From IMG/VR virus record IMGVR_UViG_3300013103_001392, positions 1 to 37,645 of that record: a stretch of DNA of 37,645 nt; one strand, written 5' to 3'. The translations under genes and the position numbers were made by a program. The notes under the pieces are model-generated. The model ran no database searches. It saw nothing but the letters and a program-made list of their open reading frames with translations, and was not told the origin of the DNA. The first letter of the stretch is position 1. Each line of letters opens with the position of its first letter. Of this stretch, positions 28,178 to 35,963 are shown in pieces. Source of the stretch: a virus.

Positions 28178-29232
28178 ATCACATAGACTGTTCAACAAGT
28201 TGGGATGAGTGGGCAAGAAAGCATCCAGAAATAGTAATGAAAAAGCGAAAAATTATTCTTAGAAACGGACAATCTCCGGGAGATATTTTGACTTGGACAA
28301 GAGCGATTGGAGATTTAAAAGAATCTTATCCGAACTACGAAATAGATGTTCGATGTCCCGCAATGGAAATTTTCGAGAATAATCCAAGAATTACACATTT
28401 AGATGAAAATGATCCAGAAGTTGAGATTTTCGATATTGGCTACGATGAGATAAATCAATCTGGATGGTCAGGAATTCACTTCACTGATGCTTGGAGACAT
28501 GATATGGAGAAAAAGCTTGGCATTCCTATAAAGAAAACAGGAATTCGTCCGGAACTATGGATTTCTGATTTGGAAAAGTCTTGGTATAATCAGGTTCATT
28601 GTGAATTTGGCTGGGACGGTCCGTTTTGGGTCTTGAATGCGGGAAGAAAACAAGATAATGAATTGAAACAGTATCATAGATGGCAAGATTTTGTAGATTT
28701 GTTTAATAAACGATTTAGGGGAAAAGTGAAATTAGTCCAGATAGGACATCCAGATCATATTCATCCCAAATTAGAAGGAGTTCTTGATTTAGTTGGGAAA
28801 ACAGATTTAAGGCAGTTAATCAGATTAATTTACTGGGCTCACGGAACAGTTGGACCAATTTCTCTCCAATTTGTGATTTCAGCAGCATTTGAACAGCCAG
28901 CTGTTGTTATAGCAGGCGGGAAAGAAGGAGTTAAATGGCATCTTTATCCACATATAAGATATCTCTACACTAATGGAGCTCTTGAATGTTGCAAGTGGGA
29001 TGGATGTTGGCTTGGGGGAGCAAAAGGAAAATGTAAAAATCTTGTTGAATGGAAAGGGCAAAAAGTTCCTCGTTGTTTTGCTTTGATTCAGCCTTATCAA
29101 ATTGTAAATGCTATTGAAATGTATTATAAAGGAGGAAGATTAAAGCTTCCTTCTAAAGAAGAGTTTAAAGTCTTAGAAAGAAGATATCAAGAATTTGTAA
29201 GAAAAAAGGGATTAGAACCTATCAAATATTAA
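28165..29232 (+). CDS. GT9-like (heptosyltransferase-type) glycosyltransferase
   Basis: The 355-aa protein begins with a strand-loop ILRNGQSPGDILTWTRAIGDLKESYP, the GT9 pattern in which a glycine-rich first loop is followed by a helix. In the second half WVLNAGRKQDNELKQY, KVKLVQIGHPDHIHP, WAHGTVGPISLQFVISAAF and QPAVVIAGGKEG match the GT9/GT-B donor-binding domain. GT9 enzymes transfer ADP-heptose to lipopolysaccharide, and several genes just upstream look like ADP-heptose synthesis. The acceptor here is unknown, either a virion protein or host surface. A Cys-rich insert (CCKWDGCWLGGAKGKC) is unusual. Confidence 0.72.
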   Translation: MFPLNHIDCSTSWDEWARKHPEIVMKKRKIILRNGQSPGDILTWTRAIGDLKESYPNYEIDVRCPAMEIFENNPRITHLDENDPEVEIFDIGYDEINQSGWSGIHFTDAWRHDMEKKLGIPIKKTGIRPELWISDLEKSWYNQVHCEFGWDGPFWVLNAGRKQDNELKQYHRWQDFVDLFNKRFRGKVKLVQIGHPDHIHPKLEGVLDLVGKTDLRQLIRLIYWAHGTVGPISLQFVISAAFEQPAVVIAGGKEGVKWHLYPHIRYLYTNGALECCKWDGCWLGGAKGKCKNLVEWKGQKVPRCFALIQPYQIVNAIEMYYKGGRLKLPSKEEFKVLERRYQEFVRKKGLEPIKY

Positions 29233-29233
29233 A

Positions 29234-30358
29234 ATGTTGAATTTTTTCAAAGACAAATTTCTTTCTGGTTTTAATAATCACTTCTTAGATGAAGTTAATG
29301 CTACCTTGCCTTATTATGGCCCCCTACTTTATCTTTGGGCTAGACTTCATAACTCAAAAAATATTTTAGAAGTAGGAATAGAAAGAGGATATACTTCTTA
29401 CTATTTAGCACAAGCAGCTAAATTAAACAACGGAATGTATTATGGAATAGAAAAGAATATCGAATGGTGTAAAAAATTTGAAAAAATCTTGAAAGAGGAA
29501 CAATTTCCTTATAAGATTATTAATGAAGATACAAAGAAAATTCAAGACTTGAAAGAATTTGGAATTGAGAGGATAGACATTGCTTTTTTAGACGGAGAAC
29601 ATTCCACAGAAGCTGTTTCTCATGAAATTGATTTGATTTATCCTTTGCTTGCTGATAATGGATGGGGCTTTATTTTCATTCATGATATAATAGATATGGG
29701 AAATGCAGGAATTTGGTTTAAATTAAAGAATGATAAGCGTTTTGAAACCTTAGGATTAAATCCAAATTATGGATTAGGGATTGCAAGAAAGATAGAAGGT
29801 TTTGACTATAAGGAAATTGCGAAAAAATATGAAATTAAGTCATTCTATATGCCAAGATACGAGTTTTTGGCTGATATAATTAATCGAAATGGATTTAAAC
29901 GAATTGTTGAAGTTGGAGTCGATAAAGGAGAGACAACGAAATATCTATTAGAACATTGTGATCTAAAATATTATGTTTTAGTTGATAATAATTTTAATTC
30001 CGAATTAGAAGCTGAACTTAGAGCGAGAAAATTAGTTAAGAAATGTTCTGCCTGTCCGAGACCGGTCGAGATACTAAAAATGGATTCCGTAGAGGCAGCT
30101 AAGAGATTTAGAGATAAAGAATTTGATTTAGTCTTTATTGATGCTAGCCACGATTATCAATCAGTCTTAAACGATATTCTTGCTTGGAAGCCGAAAGTTA
30201 GAGAAGGAGGAATTATTTGTGGGCATGATTTTTTCAGATCTGGAGATAAACCATATTCTCAAGTCCATTCTGCTGTTAAAAAGGTCTTTAACTGGGTAAA
30301 TTTAGTTTCAGATGAATCGCCAGATTCAGACAGGTGTGTCTGGTGGCGATATGTTTAA
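29234..30358 (+). CDS. Tandem double class I methyltransferase
   Basis: Two Rossmann methyltransferase domains lie in one 374-aa chain. Domain 1 (about 30-185) has NILEVGIERGYTSYYL, YYGIEKN and RIDIAFLDGEHSTEAV. Domain 2 (about 205-365) has KRIVEVGVDKGETTKYL, EFDLVFIDASHDYQSVLND and REGGIICGHDF. Both keep the SAM-binding glycine motif and the acidic loop of the Methyltransf_24 type linked to sugar and cephalosporin-hydroxylase-like modification. They probably methylate glycan hydroxyls. It starts one base after the preceding stop and overlaps the sulfotransferase gene by 8 nt. Confidence 0.78.
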   Translation: MLNFFKDKFLSGFNNHFLDEVNATLPYYGPLLYLWARLHNSKNILEVGIERGYTSYYLAQAAKLNNGMYYGIEKNIEWCKKFEKILKEEQFPYKIINEDTKKIQDLKEFGIERIDIAFLDGEHSTEAVSHEIDLIYPLLADNGWGFIFIHDIIDMGNAGIWFKLKNDKRFETLGLNPNYGLGIARKIEGFDYKEIAKKYEIKSFYMPRYEFLADIINRNGFKRIVEVGVDKGETTKYLLEHCDLKYYVLVDNNFNSELEAELRARKLVKKCSACPRPVEILKMDSVEAAKRFRDKEFDLVFIDASHDYQSVLNDILAWKPKVREGGIICGHDFFRSGDKPYSQVHSAVKKVFNWVNLVSDESPDSDRCVWWRYV

Positions 30359-31106
30359 CAATATTAAATTAGAAAAACCAATCTTTATTACTGGTTGTTC
30401 AAATAGTGGGACTTCTGTTTTGTTCTATTCATTGCTTTGGAATGAAGAACTAGGTGGATTCCTGCAAGAAGTGAATGCCTACTGTAAATGGATTCCTAAA
30501 AATGTTGGTTTGCCTGATAGGTTATTCTCTCTTGCTCCCGCTTTTTACGAATATTATTTTAAGCTAAATTCATTAAAGGAAATTGAGGTTAAATCTGAAC
30601 TTCTTAATTGTCTTTCAAATCCTAATTTTGTTAAAAAGGGAAAACGTTTGGTATTTAAGGATCCTCGTTTTTCTTTGAGACTGAAATGGTTAAAGAAAAT
30701 CTTTCCCGATAGTTACATAATCGCAATTATTAGAAATCCATACGCAGTTATAGAGGGAATAATGAGAAGAGATAAACGGATAAATATCAATCAAGCAATT
30801 CTTCAATATATTATTACGAATAAGGTTATAGAAAAAGAGGGGAAAGAAATTGATAAATTTAAATTGATAAAATATGAAGATATGATTAAAGCTGATAAAT
30901 TTCCACCAAGTAAATTCTGGGATTCTCTCTTGGATTTTTTAGAACTTGACAAGAACCGTTTTAGAATTCCAACTAAGACTAATTGGTCTAAATTTGATAA
31001 AACCCGTAATCAAACAAGTATCAAAAGACTTAGTAGGTGGGAAAAAGAATTGATAACTTTTGCAACTAGTGATATTATGGAAAAATATGGATATGAAAAA
31101 GAATAA
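30351..31106 (+). CDS. Sulfotransferase
   Basis: The N-terminus has PIFITGCSNSGTSVLFYSLL, the 5'-phosphosulfate-binding loop with SGTS, and residues about 100-140 have FKDPRFSLRLKWLKKIFPDS followed by IAIIRNPYAVIEGIMRR, the 3'-phosphate-binding region. It would transfer sulfate from PAPS to a sugar or other acceptor. The start is ATG 30351, which overlaps the previous stop; the longer frame from 30312 lies inside that gene. PAPS must come from the host, since no synthase is seen here. Confidence 0.8.
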   Translation: MFNNIKLEKPIFITGCSNSGTSVLFYSLLWNEELGGFLQEVNAYCKWIPKNVGLPDRLFSLAPAFYEYYFKLNSLKEIEVKSELLNCLSNPNFVKKGKRLVFKDPRFSLRLKWLKKIFPDSYIIAIIRNPYAVIEGIMRRDKRININQAILQYIITNKVIEKEGKEIDKFKLIKYEDMIKADKFPPSKFWDSLLDFLELDKNRFRIPTKTNWSKFDKTRNQTSIKRLSRWEKELITFATSDIMEKYGYEKE

Positions 31107-31899
31107 ACCAGGAAAAATAAAGATTGGAATAGTCGGATTAGGAACAGTCGGAAGAGCTGTCCAATTTTGGTTTAGAAAATGTCAATTTCCCCTGTTTTTC
31201 TATGATAAATACAAAGAGATTGGATCTTTCAAAGTAGTTAATAACGCTGATATCATCTTTTTATGTGTTCCTACTCCTTATAAAGAAAAGACTGGATATG
31301 ATGACTCCGCTATTTTTGAAACCCTTGAACAATTAGAAAGAGAGAAGATAGTTGTTATCAAATCTACTATTCTTCCAGGAAGAACAGAATTTTTCCAAAA
31401 ACAATTTCCAGAACTCAAAATTCTCTTTAATCCCGAATTTTTAAGAGAGAAAACAGCTATTGAAGATTTTCTTAATCCAGAAAGACAAATTGTGGGATAT
31501 ACTGAGAAGAGTCGAGATGTTGCTCCGACAATCCTTGATTTGCTTCCTAATGCTCCCTATAAGAAAATTTTGCCTGCAAAAGAAGCTGAGATGATTAAAT
31601 ATGCGGGAAATGTGTTTTTAGCAACTAAAGTGATTTTCGCCAATCAGATTTATGATTTATGTCAGGTCCTTAAGATAAATTATGAACTTGTTAAAGAAGG
31701 GCTTGGATACGACAAAAGAATAGGACATTCTCATCTTGATATTCTTAAAGATGGCTATAGGGGATATTTGGGAGCTTGTCTCCCGAAAGATCTAAAATCA
31801 TTATTACAATTGGCAAAAGAAAAGAAAATACATTTGAAACTTTTCGAAACTGTTGATAATATAAATGAAGTCTTAACTCGAAATGTGGGAAAACAGTAG
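31093..31899 (+). CDS. Short UDP-sugar 6-dehydrogenase-like protein
   Basis: The NAD-binding IGIVGLGTVGRAVQFWF, IIFLCVPTP, KSTILPGRTEF, FNPEFLREKTAIEDFLNPERQIVG, AEMIKYAGNVFLATKVIFANQIYDLC and the catalytic GACLPKD (Cys229) follow the UDP-glucose/UDP-GlcNAc dehydrogenase family order. At 269 aa it ends soon after the catalytic Cys, so the usual C-terminal UDP-binding Rossmann domain (family length about 400-450) is missing. It may use another partner or be altered in activity. The start is ATG 31093, overlapping the sulfotransferase by 14 nt. Confidence 0.8.
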   Translation: MKKNKPGKIKIGIVGLGTVGRAVQFWFRKCQFPLFFYDKYKEIGSFKVVNNADIIFLCVPTPYKEKTGYDDSAIFETLEQLEREKIVVIKSTILPGRTEFFQKQFPELKILFNPEFLREKTAIEDFLNPERQIVGYTEKSRDVAPTILDLLPNAPYKKILPAKEAEMIKYAGNVFLATKVIFANQIYDLCQVLKINYELVKEGLGYDKRIGHSHLDILKDGYRGYLGACLPKDLKSLLQLAKEKKIHLKLFETVDNINEVLTRNVGKQ

Positions 31900-32800
31900 A
31901 CCAAAAAGTAAATATGCTATAGTCTTGGTAGGCTCAACTTCCTATCTTCCAGGCGTGAATGGAATTGTAAACGCTTTGGATTATTATGGAAATAATATAG
32001 ATTTACACTTAATTTATGATGATGATTTGCCAAAAGAATATGAAAGAAGATTAAAGACTGCAGATCTTAATTATCGTCTTGTGCTTCAACCATTTTCTGA
32101 ACTTGTGAAGAAGATGGTTTCAGAATGGCCGGAATTCTCTCCGAGAGAAAAATATCATGAACATACTTACATTCGTTATTGGTATTTAACAAAAATCAAG
32201 GATGATTATAAAGTTACTTCATGTCCAGATGCTGATTCGATTATTGTAAATAACATAACTCCTTGGTTTGAACTTGTAGAAGGAACGAAATATTTGTTAA
32301 CTGCACAACATTTGTTTAGCTGGCTGGAAATTGAACAGTATAATGAGTCAAATTTATTGACAGGACTTCCAGTTTTTAATCATCCTCTTATTTGTGATCC
32401 TCAAGTTTGGTCTGATATATTCATAAAGATGTTCGAGAGAGAGAGTCAATTCCATGAGTCTGATATGAGATGTCTAAACAGAGTGATGCTTTTGAATAAT
32501 CGTTTCAAAGATGTAATTCCACTTTTGGATTGCCAATGGGCTGGAAGATATATCTGGTATGGACGATTAATCGAAAGAGAATTGGGCGGAAAATGGTATT
32601 TGTTGGGTTTCCCGAATATTTTCAGAGTGAATATTATTCATGGAAAATGGTGGGGTCGAGGCTTCAGACTGGCTCAATTAAAAGGAGCGGCTCCTGAAAA
32701 TAAAGAAATAATGAGACAGAATTTGGAACTTATTGTAAAAATGTATAAACGACTGAACGAAGAATGGAAAGTCAAGTGGCCACTTCCGTCAGAATTCTGA
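31883..32800 (+). CDS. GT8-like glycosyltransferase
   Basis: The 305-aa protein opens KYAIVLVGSTSYLPGVNGIVNALDYY and has LHLIYDDDLP. The SCPDADSIIV segment carries a DxD metal/nucleotide-sugar motif (Asp116-Ala-Asp118). The C-terminal IIHGKWWGRGF recalls the conserved HxxG of GT8-type GT-A enzymes. It shares its general plan with the protein at 34889-35800. It overlaps the dehydrogenase by 17 nt. Donor and acceptor are unknown. Confidence 0.7.
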   Translation: MWENSRPKSKYAIVLVGSTSYLPGVNGIVNALDYYGNNIDLHLIYDDDLPKEYERRLKTADLNYRLVLQPFSELVKKMVSEWPEFSPREKYHEHTYIRYWYLTKIKDDYKVTSCPDADSIIVNNITPWFELVEGTKYLLTAQHLFSWLEIEQYNESNLLTGLPVFNHPLICDPQVWSDIFIKMFERESQFHESDMRCLNRVMLLNNRFKDVIPLLDCQWAGRYIWYGRLIERELGGKWYLLGFPNIFRVNIIHGKWWGRGFRLAQLKGAAPENKEIMRQNLELIVKMYKRLNEEWKVKWPLPSEF

Positions 32801-32808
32801 ATCTAAAT

Positions 32809-33330
32809 ATGAAAAACGCAAATCAATATTTACCAGAAAATATTTTAATTCCATTTTTTGGCAAAGAAGCCAAAATTGTTGGTGTTGAAATAGGAGTTTT
32901 AGGAGGCAGCGGCAGTGTTGCTATGTTAGAAAGAATGCCGAATTTGAAATTATATTGCATTGATCCTTGGAAACATTTTCCGGGACGAGGATATGAGGCA
33001 GAAAGAGATCAAGAATTCCATAATAAGAATTATGAGGAAGCCAAAAAGCGACTTGAGGTCTTTGGAGATAGGGCAATAGTTTTAAGAATGAAAAGTGATG
33101 ATGCTGTTGATGTCATTAAAGAGCCTTTAGATTTTGTTTATATAGACGGAGATCATTCTGAGGATCAAGTAAGACGAGATATTATCAATTGGAAAAAGAA
33201 GTTAAAGAAGCGTTCAATTTTAGCTGGACATGATTGGCAATTGGATCATATTAAAAAAGTTGTCAGAGAGTTGTTGGGAAAGCCTAAACTTGGTGATGAT
33301 TTCATTTGGTATTTTGAATATGATTCCTAA
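32809..33330 (+). CDS. Class I SAM methyltransferase
   Basis: This 173-aa single-domain enzyme has VGVEIGVLGGSGSVAMLER as SAM loop, KLYCIDPWK, and PLDFVYIDGDHSEDQVRRDI followed by SILAGHDW, the Methyltransf_24 pattern with Asp/His loops. ATG 32809 is chosen because frames upstream to 32764 lie inside the preceding gene. It resembles each half of the double enzyme at 29234-30358. It overlaps the next gene by 11 nt. Confidence 0.75.
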   Translation: MKNANQYLPENILIPFFGKEAKIVGVEIGVLGGSGSVAMLERMPNLKLYCIDPWKHFPGRGYEAERDQEFHNKNYEEAKKRLEVFGDRAIVLRMKSDDAVDVIKEPLDFVYIDGDHSEDQVRRDIINWKKKLKKRSILAGHDWQLDHIKKVVRELLGKPKLGDDFIWYFEYDS

Positions 33331-34072
33331 TTTTTCAAAACAAGAGAAAAAGATATTGACGGGAATCATTTTTCATAATTTAAGAATTCTTCATAATGTA
33401 ACCCCAAAGGATACTTATATTGAGAATTACAAATGGCATTGGAATAGATGGGGAGAGGAATATTTTGATCTTTATCACTTCTGTTTTTGGTATGGATTGA
33501 CTTTTCGTCCAAAGAAAATAATTGAAATCGGAGCAAGAACAGGACTTTCTTTGTGTCAATTACTTTCTTCCTATTTGGATTTCAAGGATTTAAGAGTTGT
33601 AATTTTCGATAGATTCGATGATGGACTTTCTTGTCCTCGGTTGATAAAAAAACATTTGAATCATTTAGGAATTCCAACAAATTTTTTAGAGTTTCACAAA
33701 GGAGATTCAAATGAAGAAATTCCCAAATTTAAAAAGAAAAACAAAGATTTATTTGATTGGATTTTAGTAGATGGATCTCATCAGATGCCTTGGGTCTGGA
33801 ATGATTTTGAAAATGTGAAAGATTTAGTAAGAATTGGCGGAGTTATTGTTGCCGATGATATCAATGCTCGAAAAGAAGATGGGATTGATGTTCCTAAAGC
33901 GTGGAACCAATTCAAGGATACTTATAAGGATTACTTCACATTTTGGGAAGAAAAACATGGAAAAGGAGTGGGAGTTGCAATCAAGAACGAAAAATTGTTT
34001 GATGAAACTAGAAGAAATTTAGTTTATAGGCCATCAGAACATCTAATTTCGTCATATTTTCACTTTTATTAA
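33320..34072 (+). CDS. Class I SAM methyltransferase, cephalosporin-hydroxylase-like region
   Basis: The 250-aa protein has KKIIEIGARTGLSLCQLLSSY, VVIFDRFDD, FDWILVDGSHQMPWVWNDFEN and IGGVIVADDINAR. This is a fourth Methyltransf_24-type SAM domain in the cluster, if both halves of the double enzyme are counted. A 60-residue N-terminal extension is aromatic (YKWHWNRWGEEYFDLYHFCFWYG). ATG 33320 is favoured over in-frame codons that overlap the upstream gene. It ends 1 nt before the next gene. The substrate is probably a sugar hydroxyl. Confidence 0.72.
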   Translation: MIPNFSKQEKKILTGIIFHNLRILHNVTPKDTYIENYKWHWNRWGEEYFDLYHFCFWYGLTFRPKKIIEIGARTGLSLCQLLSSYLDFKDLRVVIFDRFDDGLSCPRLIKKHLNHLGIPTNFLEFHKGDSNEEIPKFKKKNKDLFDWILVDGSHQMPWVWNDFENVKDLVRIGGVIVADDINARKEDGIDVPKAWNQFKDTYKDYFTFWEEKHGKGVGVAIKNEKLFDETRRNLVYRPSEHLISSYFHFY

Positions 34073-34073
34073 C

Positions 34074-34892
34074 ATGGAATTTATTGAGCCGCTTAAACAG
34101 GAGAAAAAATTAAAGGATTATCTTGATACCGGAAAGTATAAGAAAGTGGCAATTTTTTGGGGACACGGACTCGGAGATTCCGTTCAGTTTCGAATAGTTT
34201 TGGAAAAACTCAAAGAACTTTATCCCGATATAGAATTTAAGATGGCAATTTTTCGAGGATTAGATTTAGAAGTTGTTTTTCCTGAACATGTCTTTGTTAG
34301 TAGCCGAGAAGAAGCTATGAATTTAAGAGATTTTGATTTAGTTTGTCAGATTAATTTCCCTCTAGAAAGGGAAGGATTAACAAAGACTGAGCTTTGCTGT
34401 AAAACTGAAATCGGAATAGAACCTATAAACGGACATCTTCCATTGCCCGAATTTCCATCTCCATTGGTTGCTGTTCATTTTAATCTTACCTCTTTGCCCG
34501 AATTAGTTCGTCCATCAAGAGAAACTGCTGAATCTATCTGGAATGAGATAAGAGAGGCAGGATTAATCCCTATTGAAGTTCATTTTTCACATGTCTTCGA
34601 CAATCCTGTTAATAAAAAGTTCGACTTCGTAGATTGCACAGTCAGAAATTGTAAAGCAAGAGTTCAATCTCTTTTTGGTTTGTTGAAAGTTTGTCGTTTT
34701 TTCATTGGAGTGGTTTCTGGCCCGTTTCACTCAGCTATGGCAATCTTGCCCCATGAAAGAATTTGTTATCTTCAAAAAGATATCCCTTTAGAAAGATTCA
34801 CTCACGAGAATATAAAAGTCATTGATATCAAAAATTATAAAAAGAATTCTGTTCTTAATTGGTTAAGAGAACAGATTTCTAAAGGCTTATGA
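34074..34892 (+). CDS. Second GT9-like glycosyltransferase
   Basis: The 272-aa protein has the GT9-type start KVAIFWGHGLGDSVQFRIVLEKL (glycine loop and acidic residue) and the C-terminal CRFFIGVVSGPFHSAMAI, the donor-site motif in which GT9 enzymes show 'SGPxHxAxA'. It is shorter than typical heptosyltransferases (about 320-350). With the 28165-29232 gene it gives the cluster two ADP-heptose-type transferases. It overlaps the next gene by 4 nt. Confidence 0.72.
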   Translation: MEFIEPLKQEKKLKDYLDTGKYKKVAIFWGHGLGDSVQFRIVLEKLKELYPDIEFKMAIFRGLDLEVVFPEHVFVSSREEAMNLRDFDLVCQINFPLEREGLTKTELCCKTEIGIEPINGHLPLPEFPSPLVAVHFNLTSLPELVRPSRETAESIWNEIREAGLIPIEVHFSHVFDNPVNKKFDFVDCTVRNCKARVQSLFGLLKVCRFFIGVVSGPFHSAMAILPHERICYLQKDIPLERFTHENIKVIDIKNYKKNSVLNWLREQISKGL

Positions 34893-35800
34893 GCAAATAT
34901 TCCTATGTTGTTGCTGCCAATGAAAGATATCTTCCTTTGTTAAATGCGTTCTTGAATTCTCTTGAATACGTTGGTAACAAACAAGATGTTCATCTAATCT
35001 CTTGGAATTTGCCAACTTCTTATCTTAAACAATTTTCCCAATTGGGGTATTCAGTAATTGTTCACGAAGTTTCTAATGAACCAGGGTTCAAAGAATTGGG
35101 AGAAGGAGATGTTCTTATGAGATATCGATACGAACTCGCTTCCAATTTAACAGAATATGAAAGTGTAGTTGTTTTCGATGCTGATTCAATAGTTGTTAGA
35201 AATCTAGATTTATTCTTTGAAATTGCTGCCAAGGCTAATGTAATAATAGGCGTTGCCTTGGAACAGAAACGTTGGTATGGAAGAGAGGAAAATCATAAGG
35301 TAGACGGAAAACATATAGTCTCAGAAACTTGGAACGAAAAGGATATTGCTTGTTCTCCATTATTCTTTAATCCCAAAGAATTTGGAAAGGTATTCTCTTA
35401 TTCTTGGCATATTTTCGCAGATTATCCTCCTGAAAGACGGTTCAGGGCTCCCGACATGGATGCCTTGAATATTGCTATCTTGAAATTTGGAGTTCAGAAT
35501 AGAATTTTAGAACTTCCAGAAACTCCTTGGTCTGGTTTACACGAAACGCTGTTAAAGCCTTTTTCTTATGTATGTGAAATGCACGGAAATCTTTGGACAA
35601 TTAATGGAGAACCCATTTATGTCATTCATGGACAATTTAACTCTCCGCTTTGGAGACAATGGCAAATAGAAGGACAGTTACGGTGTATAGATAGAGAATT
35701 AGATGGTTCTCCTCGTTGTAAGAAAATTGCTCAAGATTGTTTAGAATTTTTAACTTCTTATTGGCAAAAAATGTTTGAATTCAAGTTAAAATTGACCTAA
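34889..35800 (+). CDS. GT8-like glycosyltransferase
   Basis: The 303-aa GT-A enzyme has YVVAANERYLPLLNAFLNSL at the start, ESVVVFDADSIVVRNLDLFF with DxD at Asp97-Ala-Asp99, PDMDALNIAILKF and a C-terminal PIYVIHGQFNSPLWRQW with the family histidine. It is paralogous in layout to 31883-32800. It is the last gene of the glycan module and is followed by a structured region ending in an intrinsic terminator. Confidence 0.75.
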   Translation: MSKYSYVVAANERYLPLLNAFLNSLEYVGNKQDVHLISWNLPTSYLKQFSQLGYSVIVHEVSNEPGFKELGEGDVLMRYRYELASNLTEYESVVVFDADSIVVRNLDLFFEIAAKANVIIGVALEQKRWYGREENHKVDGKHIVSETWNEKDIACSPLFFNPKEFGKVFSYSWHIFADYPPERRFRAPDMDALNIAILKFGVQNRILELPETPWSGLHETLLKPFSYVCEMHGNLWTINGEPIYVIHGQFNSPLWRQWQIEGQLRCIDRELDGSPRCKKIAQDCLEFLTSYWQKMFEFKLKLT

Positions 35801-35826
35801 AAAGAAAAATTGGATAGAATTGAGAA

Positions 35827-35953
35827 AAAGAGATTCCCGCCCCAGAGTCTTATTTCTGGGGCGAGGAACTCGCTCCTAGGGAGTGAGGTTCTGAGGAGGA
35901 ATCTCTTTCCTCGCTCCCGAAATGAGACTCTGGATAAGAGTCTCATTTTTATT
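35827..35953 (+). ncRNA. Structured element: pseudoknot plus terminator/antiterminator choice
   Basis: Helix a, 35827-35837/35898-35908 (11 bp), interleaves with helix b, 35879-35888/35909-35918 (10 bp with one U-G). The U-G works only on the plus strand, so the RNA is rightward. A hairpin 35838-35845/35856-35863 (8 bp) sits inside. Segment 35842-35854 can also pair with 35921-35933 (13 bp, one U-G), which would break the terminator stem 35921-35931/35937-35947. The design is that of an attenuator between the glycan module and the tail gene. Confidence 0.6.
35921..35953 (+). terminator. Intrinsic terminator
   Basis: AATGAGACTCT at 35921-35931 pairs with 35937-35947 (11 bp, 5-nt loop) and runs into TTTTTATT. 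This is the clearest rho-independent terminator in the window. It lies 11 nt before the tail gene's ATG, so read-through or antitermination must allow downstream expression unless a promoter is hidden here. Confidence 0.75.
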
Positions 35954-35963
35954 AAGAAGGATT

